Shown piece after piece: positions 10,925 to 22,421 of a stretch of DNA of 64,000 bases; position 1 is the first letter of the stretch; each line of letters starts with the position of its first letter. The notes beneath the pieces were generated by a model, which saw only the letters and a list, made by a program, of their open reading frames with translations, was not told where the DNA came from and did not search any database. The position numbers and the translations under genes are program-made. Origin of the DNA: Pseudevernia furfuracea (lineage: Eukaryota > Ascomycota > Lecanoromycetes > Lecanorales > Parmeliaceae); assembly GCA_022315425.1 (NCBI GenBank), contig JAIUPT010000038.1, positions 1,178,001-1,242,000 of the forward strand. The letters run 5' to 3'.

Positions 10925-11295
10925 CTTGAATCAGAGAGCCAGCGAATGCGACTACTGCGCAGGAGTTGTGGTTGGATAGAGGCTGGAGATCCAAGTACAA
11001 TCAAGTACTAAAGAGATATGGAGGCGGCCTGGTGAAATTAAGAAGCTCTTCCAGCATTTTGATCCTCGCTGTGGCAACGTTCAGTGAGAGCCAAGATTTA
11101 TGCCGCTAGATGCCAGTACATTTCGCTAGTTCCATTTTAGTGTTTAGCGCGGCTAGCGTTGAACTGCCGTTCTCGCCGTTCAATCTTACGAGTACCGTAG
11201 GTTGGGTGAGATATTTCAAAGCTCACAGATTTCAGATTCCAGTCTTCTACTAGCAAGTACAAAGGGCACATCGTTATTCAAGTAATGCGCAACGT
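10925..11295. other. Intergenic between brr2 start and nth1 end
   Basis: 371 bp holding the brr2 promoter side and the nth1 3' end. No open frame or repeat of note was seen. Confidence 0.5.
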
Positions 11296-12785
11296 TCATT
11301 TGACGTCCTCTGCCAGCACATCCTCCTCCTTGACTATTACACTCTCTTCGGTCTTCTTCAATTCAACTGTCTCACCTCCCTCCCCTTTGACCGCCACATC
11401 CCCCTTCACTTTCTTCACCACCTTCTTCTTATCTACCACGGCCGAGGGACACAAACCTTGTTCATTGAGTGTACATTCTCCGCATTTCCTCCCCACAGGC
11501 AAGCAGATCGTTTGCCCAAACCCAACCAGCAAATGATTGATCTCATGCCATCGATCTCTAGGCAACCATACCTCTAGGCTTGCCCTTGTCTCCTCTGGAG
11601 CCTTGGTCTTGTGCCAGCCCCAAAGATTGGTGATACGATGAACATGCACATCGACTCCTATCCCTTCAGTTCGACCCCAAGCAGCGCTTAAGCAGAGGTA
11701 GGCCATTTTGGGCCCTACCCCGGGTAAAGACATGAGTCCTTCGATCGTATCAGGTATGTCGCCTGCGTAGTCGTCTCGGAGTATCAATGCGGTCGCCTTG
11801 ATGTATCGTGTTTTGTTGTTGTGGAAGCCGACGACGTAGATCATTTCATTAAGCTTGACAGGATCCACCTCGAGGATGTTCTCGAGTGTGAGTCCGGGCG
11901 CTGGAAGCTCTGTCTGCAGACGGCGCATGGCGATGGCGTTGGTAGTGTCTTTCGTCTAATGCACATTTCGGGGTCAGCGTGGTTTCTTCATGGGGAACAG
12001 TTGAGTTGTAAGATAAGTCTCGGGAGTAGAAAAGGTCAATTTGCTCCCGAAACACGTCTTGCGACTCAACTTCAGTACCAAATGGGAAGAATCATCTCCA
12101 AACTGTACGTACTCCAAAATGTACGTACCTGGGACGATAACATTAGGGCGATGAGGGTTTGAAAGCGTTTGTCCTTCACTAGCATTAGTACCTCGGCCAT
12201 TCTCGATATCATTTGAAGCTAGCTTACACGGGGCATCAAATGCTCTTCGGCAAGTGTTTCGCAGCCCATTGTATCAACAGGCGCCAGCCTCTCTGTGCGC
12301 ATCACTCTGACAGCATCGTAGATTTCTTCCCAATTTGCTGGGGCCTCAATCTCTACTTCTCCGGCGTCATTGACAACTCTTTTCGCTGGTTGACGCTTTG
12401 CTTTCTTGAATTTGCCCACAGTACCATCTTCAGATTTCACATCTGGCTTGCGAGGCGAAGTGCGCGTGCTTGTAGATGTAGATTTCGTGGTGACGCCTGT
12501 AGATTGGCTGTCGAGACCTCTCTTGCGCTTCCTTGAGGGAGACGATGAGAATGGGAGATCCTCGATGTCAAATATGGAAGCCGGAGAAGAGAGAGAATCA
12601 TCATCACTTTGATCTTCGTGCTTCACCCCTTTCTTTCCTGGACTTGGATAGGGCACGTCTTCATTGGCAGTGAAGGCCTGCAGCGACGCTGCGAACGCTC
12701 TTGTCTGTCGTCTTGGAGCGTAGTCGGCTTGAGAAAATGAGACGGCAACCTTGGCAGTATCTCGCGCAATGCGAGAAGTCTTCAT
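11296..12785 (-). CDS. nth1: Endonuclease III homologue Nth1 (DNA glycosylase/AP lyase), 3 exons
   Basis: Exons are 12785-12228, 12173-12129 and 11955-11296, giving 420 aa. The bifunctional glycosylase removes oxidised pyrimidines in base excision repair. The first about 130 residues are basic and Ser/Thr-rich, with a likely nuclear signal (SRKRKRG). The helix-hairpin-helix LPGVGPKMA carries the catalytic Lys (about 284), and VDVHVHRI the catalytic Asp (about 303). A [4Fe-4S] cluster is indicated by Cys at about 352, 359, 362 and 370; the last spacing (seven residues) is wider than the five in human NTHL1. Exon 2 is only 45 nt (15 codons, DKRFQTLIALMLSSQ) and the join gives the family sequence LMLSSQTKDT. 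The second intron is an introner-like element. The gene is divergent from FAM32A. Confidence 0.93.
11956..12128 (-). mobile_element. Introner-like element 1, intron 2 of nth1 (173 nt)
   Basis: Read on the minus strand, the intron starts GTACGTACATTTTGGAG and ends CCCCGAAATGTGCATTAG, with CTGAC as branch site just before the end. The core GAGTCGCAAGACGTGTTTC matches other copies in the window. The 5' terminal unit is present twice in tandem (GTACGTACATTTTGGA then GTACGTACAGTTTGGA), so two possible donors lie 17 nt apart. The splice is phase 0 and rebuilds the conserved SSQ-TKDT junction. Confidence 0.85.
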
Positions 12786-12950
12786 GTGGAAAGGGAAAGC
12801 TTGACGTCGGTCGTCGGCAAGCTCTGGCTCGCTGGGCGCGCTTTAATCCTTGCATATTTACTTACCCCGGGTTTGAGCCCTATATGTAGATTTAAATCCG
12901 GCCAATTACACTTGACGCTCCACTTCGCCAGTCTCAACCTACCAAAGCCA
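12786..12950. promoter_or_regulatory. Shared divergent promoter of nth1 and FAM32A
   Basis: Only 165 bp separate the two start codons, on opposite strands, so the promoters must overlap. No single motif could be assigned with confidence. Confidence 0.6.
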
Positions 12951-13560
12951 ATGACAGCGGACGACTACACCGCCGCAGTCCCTGGCGGTCTGAAGCTCAA
13001 GGGTCTCAACTCATCCTCCAAAGTCTCCAAACCTCACAAGAAAAAGCGCCCAAAATCCTCCCAGCCTGGATCCTCGGCCGATGCTCATGCGGACGAATCC
13101 AAAGACGGGGCAATAGGTGATGGCGAGGACGTCAAGGACGAACGGGATGACGCTACGATGGATCAGAGTGAACAGGCACCCAAGGACAGGGAGGCTATCT
13201 CGCTACCGCGAGCAGGAAAGACAGAAGCGGAGCTCAGGCATGAGGAGCGTAGACGAAAAAGGGTATGCTATATTCGCATGTTGCTCTTACCCAGCTTTCT
13301 ACACAGGGATCTTGGCTAACAGTGATGCTTTAGCTTGACGAGCGCCTGAAGCGCGAAGGCACCAAGACGCACAAAGAGCGTGTGGAAGAACTCAACCGCT
13401 ACCTCAGCAATCTGAGTGAGCATCATGATATGTAAGTATCTCTTCTACTTCGTTGCCATGATGGGGATGCGGCAATTACTGTAAACTATTTGAAGAGGGA
13501 AGAAAGAGAATATAGTGCTAATGTTCTATTCTACCTAGGCCTAGAATCGGCCCCGGATAA
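12951..13560 (+). CDS. FAM32A/DUF1754 family nuclear protein, 3 exons
   Basis: Exons 12951-13262, 13334-13431 and 13539-13560 give 143 aa. The N-terminus GGLKLKG, the lysine-rich HKKKRPKSS, and the C-terminal part (HKERVEELNRYLSNLSEHHD) ending MPRIGPG are the marks of this family, whose human member FAM32A joins the catalytic spliceosome and helps 3' splice-site docking. The last exon has only seven codons plus stop and would be missed without splicing; donor AT|GTAAGT and acceptor CTAG|G restore the family C-terminus. The middle (residues about 40-90) is acidic and disordered. A role in splicing is inferred from the human protein. Confidence 0.88.
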
Positions 13561-14147
13561 GACCAGTATGAGGCAGAGGCATATGTAAATCATGATCGCG
13601 AATTTCTCGCGGAAAACGTCTAAGGTCTACCCGGACGAATCATCAGGATCGTCTGCATGGGCTCTTGATATGGAATCGTAATTTACTGGACCGATGTCCA
13701 GATTGGAACGGTGTTCAACAGAGAATCAACCGTGAGTTGTATTACAACAAAAAGGGCCCTCAGCCCGACACAAAAACCTGATTTTCTCCAAGCTGTCTGT
13801 TGATGCATATCAGTAATTCGTACACTTCATCCCCCAATTGACTCATTGGCCGACTGCACATCGGCCAATTTTGCTGCTGAATCATCCACCCTGTCAGAAT
13901 AATGGTGTACAAACTCCATAAGCTCTCATCGAACCGTCCATAGAACATGAGAGGAGATCGCGAGTTAAATCAAAGGAACCGCTAGCCTCCATTGCCACAT
14001 CTATAGATCCATGGGCTCATCCAATTTGCGAGTTTGCGTATATAGGAGATGTCCAGCACCTCGCCCCTATCTCCTCCACTTACTGAAGAAGAAATCGCAG
14101 GTCTTCGGTTTACTCAGGTATTTGAAGTTGCTTCCGCCATGCATATG
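13561..14147. other. Intergenic, convergent ends
   Basis: 587 bp between two converging genes. No supported frame or repeat. Confidence 0.5.
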
Positions 14148-16191
14148 TTAAAAAGCCATACCTTCTTCAACTCCGGCTACCCGCTCAAATGCCCCTCGTT
14201 CATATTCTCCTCTCTCCACCGGAGTAATATCCGGTGTAACGTAAACATCATGGTATATATCATCATCCGTGTCTGTTTCATTAGTACTATAACTACTCGA
14301 TCTCGGGCGCGGCTGCCTGTAGTGACCGCCTCTGTTCCCTACGTCCACAAAACCTCGTCTCCGTTGTTGGGAGGAGAGTGAACGTGACTGCGAATGCTGC
14401 GAAAGCGAATTTGCATGAGAATGCGAGGGATGGGAAGGGGATATGCGCTCAAGTTGCTGTTGCAGCATCGAGACCTGTTGCTCTAGCCGGACACGAGATG
14501 ACTGCTCGTGGCGGATTAGAGTGATCAAGGTAGTGTAATGCTCGATTGTGAGACCTGTAAGGCTAGAGCGAGTGCTCCGGTCTATTGAGCCTTTACATGC
14601 TGACGTGTGCGGGCCCGAGGCACTGGCTTTCAAAGTTGTCGCAACGCTTGTTGGGCGTTGTTGTGGGGTGTTTTCGTGAGCAAACTTCGAAGGACTCACA
14701 GGTGGTGTCTCTTGTGGCAAAGCTGGCGACGCTTCAATGGGAGCTTGTCGGTGATCGGACGAGACATAGCTGTCGACTGAATTCTGGCGTTCGGCCATCT
14801 CAATTCGTTCTGAGTGACGTCTCGAGGGGGGCGTGGAGCCCGCTTGGAGCTTTGAGATAGCGTATTCGAAGTCCATGATCTTGATCTCTAATGTAACGAC
14901 TCTCTCTTCCAGACCGATTCGGTCTTGGTTTTGCATGGCGTCGGCTGGCAAACCGAAATTGAATTCTTCGGTGTGCTGGCCAAGATTGCCATCATCGTTA
15001 TCTGCAGCATCAGCATCGTCTTTCTGTCCCAGATCTGGTGACTCAAAAGTCTTGATGCCTAGAGAGCCCAAATCGGTACTTTGCCTCCAGTACTTGATCT
15101 CGTCACTTCTCCTACGCCACCGCCTCCACTGTATTGGAGACATGCGATGTTCCGTGTCACGGAACGCACCCACGGAACGCGACCTTCGCTTCGGGTTACT
15201 ACCATTTGTGACTGCGAAGCCGATGTTGTGCGCATCAACAGTCTGCTCTTCGTTGGTTTGGAGGCCCAGGCCTGTCATCGCAGCTTCTACTTCCTGGACC
15301 TCTGGCCTGTTCAATATCACGCTTGGGACACTAGCACGTCGTGGTCGCGCTGGCCGCTCTGGCGGCAGACGCTCCGGTTGCGGAGGGATTGGATTGCTTG
15401 GTGCCTCGTTGCATGTGCCATTGTTGCTTGTATTGTCATTGCTTGGAACGTCATTGCTTGTAGCGCCAACTGGACTGGTGGTCTTTTGGAACGGCGGATG
15501 GGATCCCAGGCCACTGGTACGCAGGACGCCGTTGGTCGGTACAGAGGCAGAGCGCTGTGCCTGGACGTTGGTTGCAGAGGTTATAAATTCTTCCGGATCC
15601 TTGCTCAAAGGTCAATGTTTTCCTGTAAAATGAATGCTTGTTGCTACTTACATGGCGAGGATACAATGTTGGGTTGGGCATGCTAATCCTATCTCTTGTA
15701 GACCGCCTTGTAAACATCCGACGCAGGGTGTTCCTGAACCCGGCTTTTCTTTCTTTCTTTGGGGGCGTGCGCATTAAAGCGCTCTCCCTTCTCGTGTCGC
15801 GATAGTTTCCATTGCGCAGTGAAACCGACGGATCTTTCACCCGCTGCCATGATTCCGGGGCTGCATGTGCCGGAGCGGTATGGCGAAGGCGTCGAGGGGA
15901 TGCCTCTAATTGCTTTTCAGAGTAGTTTCGTCTGAAGAAGCTATCAGGACTGGCATCACGAAGGTCTCCCGGGGGCTGGCTTTGCGAGAGCAATCGATTG
16001 TCGAGCGAGCCATTGTCGTTGTATCTGGGCTGATTTCGAGGAAGCTCATGCACAGTCTGGAGTCCTTGGGCATCAATAGCACTGCCAAAGCTACTCGGTC
16101 CTGTCAAAGGAGAGGTCCCAGTCTGGCTGCTGGCACTCACAGACTCGGCCATTGTACCAGCAGAGTCGCATTGGAAATCGGGGAAGGTCAA
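14148..16191 (-). CDS. Uncharacterised fungal coiled-coil protein, 2 exons (663 aa)
   Basis: Exons 16191-15652 and 15599-14148 join in phase 0 (PRH|DPEEF); an alternative start at 16152 would drop 13 residues. I recognise no named family. Visible features: a Ser/Pro/Arg-rich N-terminal half, a short conserved-looking block MSPIQWRRWRRRSDEIKYW in the middle, a first coiled coil (ERVVTLEIKIMDFEYAISKL), and a second near the C-terminus (LTIEHYTTLITLIRHEQSSR then VRLEQQVSMLQQQLERI). It ends in an acidic tail with DTDDDIYHDVYVTPD. No signal peptide or membrane segment. The layout suits a scaffold or signalling adaptor, but that is only a guess. Confidence 0.75.
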
Positions 16192-17720
16192 GCATGCGGC
16201 ACGGACTCGTCAGGCCTGACGCGCATGATTTGGTGTAAAGGATCCTCTAAGAATCAGAGTGAATAAGTAAAGGTGCAAGTGAAAGAGATTGGGAAAAGAT
16301 TGAAGAATTAAACGGTTGATGCCCGTGCATACATTCGGCCAGCAAAGTAGCATTCCGGAGGAAGTTTCAAGCCTTGAGGTCAATTATAGAGCGCGTATCA
16401 TGATATGCACCTTAGGACGCAAGCTGCCGAAGATGGTGTGGTGGCAATTAAAAGCAACAAATGGCAACGACTGTCTGCGACAGCCCTGCCCATCACTCCA
16501 TACTGCTGAAGTTGAGCAAGAATATGATGCACAATGCTAGCGAGCAGAGGAGTCAGTTGAAGATGTTTTTTGTTTCCTTGGTGTGTGGTGCTAGAAGATT
16601 GGCACCAATGAGAGTGCAGAAGTCGGCATGAATGAATTATCCGATGGAAATAGAATCAACTGGTCGATCAAAGAGTCGATCATCCGCAGTGAGGAACTAG
16701 TAGAATTACGACGTCGCTATCACGAGGTGGGAATTGGGGCTGGGTGCTGCTTTGCTGCAGGGGTTGAGAACTTGAGGGGGGGCTCGGGGGGGGTCCTTCC
16801 TGCAGACTTGCACCTTTATCGTGTATCACCCTTGCCAATCAAAGCTCAAAGCTGCTCAGCCCGCTGGCCATTTGCCCCGCCCGTTCTCACTGCCCCCCTT
16901 CCCGTCCCCCTAAAACGCCAAAGCCTGATACAGCAGACCAAGCCAAACCACCCGATTCCTTTTCTCATTTATGATTCCACACTTCCTTCAAGACACCATC
17001 CGACACGACAGGGTTACCTTAGAGTACCCGCCGCCGTTATGCAAGTTAAACTTTAGGACCGGTGGGACAGTCATAGATTTTCGGACATGTCACATGCGAG
17101 GGGCTAGGCCATCTGACTTGGATAATCATGTGGCGAACATTGGCGCCAATGAGGCAAGGCTCGACGGCCCGTTGCACTTATAACATAGCAAAAAGGCTGG
17201 ATACAACGTCTTATTCGCCGAATCTCATGAGCTAGGCACAACTATATTCTACATACTGGGCATCAACCACAAGACCCCTCTGCTTGATAGTACGAGTATT
17301 CGACGTTGATGCAGCGAAGATAGGGGTCTCTTGCGTGAAAGCAAGTGCAGGAGTGAATGTTGTGCAAGTCGGGGGTTGATATTGCAGATTGTTATACGCA
17401 GTAGACATTACTGTCCAACAATCGCTCGCAACGCTGTTATCTCGCTTTCCACCTGCTCTTAGACCAGTTTACTCCAGTTTCTCCGGACTGTGATTGATTG
17501 ATGCGGGCAATGAGCTAACACCTTTGTGCCATAAGTACTTGAATTCACCGACTGAGATGATCTAGCAAGAACTGCCATGCACGAGACACCAGAGAAAGAA
17601 ACCCCCACCTGCCGAGATTCGTTGACAATATTGACCAGCCCATCGCCTCCATGGCCTTGTCCTGAGCCAGTCCTCCATCTTTCTCAATCATTCAGCCCCT
17701 GCACCCCATCCTCAACTTTA
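16192..17720. other. Intergenic stretch (1.5 kb) with a G-run
   Basis: No convincing gene. It contains two runs of guanines close together at about 16776-16797, which could form a G-quadruplex in the 5' region of the upstream minus-strand gene. Pyrimidine-rich tracts occur near 16880-16960. Confidence 0.45.
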
Positions 17721-18881
17721 CTATTGGCTCCCAGAGTTGCCAATCTCAATCACGCCCTGAGCTTCAAGATCTCTGAGTGCCTGACGCTGACCAATGTTAT
17801 GGGGACTGTGTGCACCGGAACCACTAGCACCTGTGTTTTCCGTATTTGTTGGGCTGAGGGGACCGTTGGTGGTCCTGCCATCTGGACGCCCAGTAGAAGC
17901 CGACAGGTAGCTCGGAATCATCTGGTTACCGTAGTGTTGTTCTTTGGACGCTTGGAATCGGCTGTCGAGGGAAGCTGAAGCCCATAGTGATGAAAGGGGT
18001 AGGAAGATCGCTACACACGTGAGGGCGTTGGAATACAAAGACGGAGTGCTGACAGCGTATTGGACAGTTGAGAAGAGCGCTGAGATAAACGTTAGCTTAG
18101 GACTTGGGCTTTACGTACTGTCTTGCTGACCTGGAACGATAAGTGTCTGACATCCCATGATGAAGATAATCTGCATCGGACCAAACTGAACCAACCCCAG
18201 CTTCCTTCTCTCATTCAGCGCAAAAGCAAGCTTTGTGACGAAGATTGCAGAGAACCAGCAGATGCTAATCGTTTCTGTAATGTTCGTTGCACTAACTAAT
18301 TGTTGAAGAGGCCCTTCAACCTTCGCCTGCACGATGTATATGGAGTTCTCGATGCAAAGAGCCAGTCGAAAGGCAACAGCCAACAAAGCGATCACAACGG
18401 AGGCTGCGAAGATTGTTCTGCGGTAGAGCTGGCGGATTGTGACACATACCACGCGTGTTTGAAGACACAAGGAAATCTCGACGCATACCAGAACGAGCAG
18501 GGTGAAGACCGTGGCAGTGACGGATTTTGCATAATCCCCAGTGTCGACCCGCGAGTAGTCTCCGCTGAAGACGGCATACGTTTCCGTAAATGGGCCGGTA
18601 AAGTAGAGGCTTAAGAGAACAGTCCGTATAATGTTCAGAGCTAGCGATGAGACGTTGACGATGAATATGGGAGAGGCACGCTTGTCTGGCTTCGTGAGGA
18701 GAAGGAGCACGATGAGAAGGGTTATTGAGGCTCCTATCTGGGCGCCATAGTTGATGCAGATCTGATTGTTGTAGTAGACAAAGTCGTCGAGATCAGGGAT
18801 GGAGACGTTGAAGGGTGTCCCGTCGCTCGCTTGCAGAGAAAACGATTGGCTGTATGGATCGAATGGCGTAGCTGCCGCCAT
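17721..18881 (-). CDS. ste2: Alpha-pheromone receptor Ste2 (GPCR), 2 exons
   Basis: Exons 18881-18131 and 18079-17721 give 369 aa. The start MAAATPFDPYSQSFSL is the usual one for fungal Ste2/PreA. The body has the conserved DFVYYNNQICINYGAQIGAS entering helix 1, LLLLTKPDKRASPIFIVN in loop 1, YFTGPFTETYAVFSGDYSRV, and FGPMQIIFIMGCQTLIVP at helix 6. Exon 2 supplies helix 7 (LTCVAIFLPLSSLWASASL) and the cytoplasmic tail. The donor I use is CCAG|GTCAGC, giving the family junction VP-ALF; a stronger-looking GTACGT 10 nt further would insert unmatched residues. The protein binds peptide alpha-pheromone and signals through a trimeric G protein and MAP kinases in mating, and in some fungi in host sensing. 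Confidence 0.95.
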
Positions 18882-20044
18882 AATGAACGGAGTGAAGTGT
18901 TCAGTGAAGACTTTGATGTAGCTGTACTGGAGGCGCTGAGGAGTATGATAGGAAACGGAGAGGCTTTGTGCACCTGTGAGAGGTAGAGAGAGACACGGAT
19001 GAGAAGTGTATGAGAAATTTACTGTCCGGCAGTTCTGAATTTTTCTTGTTTGATTGGTGTAAAAAGATGAGTATCTGAGTTGTAAAGAGAAGAGGGTATA
19101 AGTAACAAAGCTAGCCTGTGACCTGTACCGTGTGGGAGTGATCAAGCCTTAGTATTGTCATGCTCGAAGAGGTTGAATGGGTCAACTTCTTGGACTACAA
19201 TACGAAGACATCGCATGTAGTAGCGGGCTTGAATATATCCAGTTTTGTGGAACAATATGAGCGGCCACGGCTACCCGATATTCGTTTCTTCTTCAAGAAA
19301 AGAATAATCAGACAAGAGCTGTGACTTGACAGGCAAAAACAGACCTGCCATATCCAATCAAGGCAATCCGAAATCCTCGTCGAGACAGTATGAACAATAT
19401 AGGGAAGCTGGTAGCTATGGGACCATTGCAGCAAAATCAGGTTGAGGCAAAATGTATCGGAAACGCGGCCATAAGAAATCCTTAGTATTGTTCATGCAAC
19501 ACCCCAGCTGATGAAAGACTTGGCGGTGACGCTTTCCAATCCATTAATTCTGCATCAGGAAAACTAATCTGATATGCTAACGTCGATGTAATTTGCCCTG
19601 ATTATTCCTCCAGTACATACCTTAGCAAGAGGAGTGCTAGACTTGTCGGTCGTTGAAGCAATTGCAGCGGCAACGCTACGAGTAGCTGGTCTCATCCACG
19701 CACTGAAATCTTTATCTCGATCACAGCCAATCTGGAAGAAAAACATTTTGGATGCGACATTGTAGATATTGTCGAGCTCTACATCTTTCTTGCCCAGAGA
19801 TTTATGACCACAAGGGGTCGTTATGAAAATATCCAGCCTTAAAACCATGAAGGAAAGGTCTCAGCTCACGTGCCGGCGCGCTGTTAGCGTGTACAGTACA
19901 ACCCGAATTAAACTACCTTGTGACAACGGAAGTTCAACACTTCACTCCGGTGGTGCCCGGCTCGCCCGGTCCTTGATACCTGTGACCGTACCTGAACTTA
20001 AGTAAGTTACCTTGACAGCATGCATCGACAGAATTCCCAGCACC
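18882..20044. other. Intergenic between ste2 and the BRCT gene (1.2 kb)
   Basis: Both flanking genes are transcribed outward. A minus-strand open frame at 19564-19848 has some protein-like composition (KMFFFQIGCDRDKDFSAWM) and a GTATGT donor at its end, but no exon could be joined to it in frame, so I do not call it a gene. Confidence 0.4.
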
Positions 20045-22421
20045 ATGTCTTCGAAGAAATGCTGCCTGAGGCAACATATCCGTAGCGAGCCTGCCAATCT
20101 CAAATTCATTGACCTGAGCCTTGATGACACTGTCCTCAAATACGCTCTTTGCGGCCCGAATCTATCAGGTAGTCATATCGGAGAAGATTTCAAAATTATC
20201 GACACTGAGGACGTCAGACCTGAATCTGGGTCCTGGGCAATACTATGTTAGATAATAATCGCTCTACGTGGGTACATTGGAGCTAACAATGCTTTCAGAC
20301 ACCCAAAACGGCTTCGCTTTCCTTGAGGCACTCACCTCGGACATATTTTTGGAATCCCTTGGTTGCAACTTTGACGGGGTCTCTGCCCATACTGGAATGA
20401 AAGTGCGGCCTTCTACCTCGGGCAATATGCCCTCGACTCTTCAGCTCCACCCTGGACAGTCATTTTATATCGGAAAGATAACACTAAGCCTTGTTCCTGA
20501 AGAACACAGCGATCTTCCGATCGACTCGCCGAGCCTGCCTGACTCTAATTTCGAATATTACAATCATCAAGTCAGTCAAATTAGCACACCACAACGGACA
20601 GCCAGAGTGGGTTCTGCTGTCATGGAGACTCCCATGCCACAAAGAGATCATGAGTATGGGAGTGTCACACCTATCCTCCAGCGGATTACCGGACAGGCCA
20701 TCTCACGGAGGAAAGACAGTAAGAAGTGGCCAGAGAGTCCTTTGAAGCGCGAGGTCATGCAGACAGTGCGAGACACTAATGAACGTGGTCATTTGAATTC
20801 GCAGCCTGCGTCCAAAAGGGAAGACGAGCACATAGCTGATGCAGCAGTTAATGAACAGGATAGTTCCAGCTCGCAGCCCGAGTTCAAGACTGAAGACATG
20901 GATATCGATGCGACCGCTGCAAGGCCTCTGGGACAAGGTGTGTTGGATCTCGAGGACGCGGAAATTGCGGGTGCGGACCTTGAGAGCGGGTGTGTAAAAG
21001 GTTCAGCGCCATCATTGTCACTCAAGTCGCGAGTACATCCAGAAGGAGCGCGCGGAGCCTCAGGCCGTTCATCCATTCTAGAAGAGTCGAAGCCTTTGTC
21101 ACCGCCCGTGGTGAAAGTGCGTCCGGCAGAAAAACCTGGAGCGTCAAGCCATTCACCGATCCTGGCAGAATCGAAGCCTTTGTCATCGTCCGTTGCGCGA
21201 GTGCAGGCCGGGAGAGGACCTGAAGCCTTGGACCAATCGCCCATCCCACAAGCGGTTTCGCATTCAAGCTCACTACAAGAGGATGATCTTGACGACACAC
21301 CGGTCCGTAAAAAGGCAAAACTGGCGGCAGTATCTCTCGAGGGCTTGATTGAAGAGAGTCAAGACAGTCTACAGAATGAAGTAATATCCGTCAAAAGAGG
21401 ATTTCCCGCCCCAACAGATCGTCCAGTCTCTACCGATCAAGCACCATCAACGTTTCCGACCCCCTCAATCAATAAAAACCCCCGCTCCCGTTCCGCAAAT
21501 CAACCCAGGCAAAGCACTCCTACTCCGTCGACAGGATCGAAGCGTCTCAGCCCCGCCATTGATTCAGACTTTCGGCCTCAGTCCGGTAATCAACAGCCGT
21601 CAGAATCATCGATCAAATCAACTGAACCAAACCCTCGGACCCCTCTCTCCGATTGCAACACAATCTCGGCGTCTCCCTCTAAATCGGTCGAGCCAAACAG
21701 CTCGATGAGGAGTACTAGATCTACTGCCCGAGATGAGCATGACGGCTCATCATCCACGGACGGGGGAACACGCATTGTTTTTGCAAGCTCAAGTTCAGCC
21801 GGAGATTCGAAGCCATTTCTGAAATTTTTGTCAAACAAAGGAGTTAAGAAAGTCCAGTCTGTGCACGACTGCACGGTCTTGTGCGTCGATAAAGAGCTCA
21901 AGAAAACTAGCAAGTTGATTTTAGCGGTGTTGCTAGGTAAAGATATTATCACGGACAGCTGGGTCACCGATAGCGTCAAGGGGAACGATCTGCTGGGTGT
22001 TGTGCCTTACATGGCACGAGATCCTAGGAAGGAGGCCGAGTGGGGCATCTCTCTTGACGAAGCAATCTACAGAGGAAAGCGAGGTCTCAAGATTTTGCAG
22101 GACCAGACGATACTTTTCACGCCATCGGCGAAAAAGGAGCTAGGCAAAAACGGGTTCGATGAGATCAAGGAGATCGCGAAGTGCGCGGGTGCCAGGGGCG
22201 TCTCTTCGGCGCTACCCAAGAAGAGCCCAGAGGAGACATCTTTCACAGTGGTCATTGCAACGCACGACAATACTGAGGTGGCGGAGCTTCAGAAGCTAGG
22301 CTGGAGAGCCTATGTGAAAGACATCATCAGCTTGAGTGTTCTCCGTGGCAAGCTGGACCTGGAGAGTGATGAATTTCTCATCAAGGAGCCGAAGAAAGAC
22401 AGCAGGAAAAGGAAGCGTTGA
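20045..22421 (+). CDS. Tandem-BRCT protein resembling MDC1/Mdb1, 2 exons
   Basis: Exons 20045-20246 and 20299-22421 give 774 aa; the intron donor GTTAGA is weak but phase and the CTAAC branch site fit. The C-terminal 217 residues (about 558-768 for the fold) form a tandem BRCT pair. Its landmarks follow MDC1: ITDSWV (Trp of BRCT1), then EAEWGISLDEAI in the linker and DEFLIKEP at the end. The first about 140 residues, with LHPGQSFYIG, could be an FHA-like sandwich, as in fission yeast Mdb1, but I cannot see diagnostic FHA residues. The middle is disordered and Ser/Pro-rich, with an imperfect repeat containing ILEESKPLS and ILAESKPLS. Tandem BRCT pairs of this type bind phosphorylated H2A at DNA breaks. 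It ends in a basic RKRKR signal. The MDC1-type assignment is inference. Confidence 0.75.
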
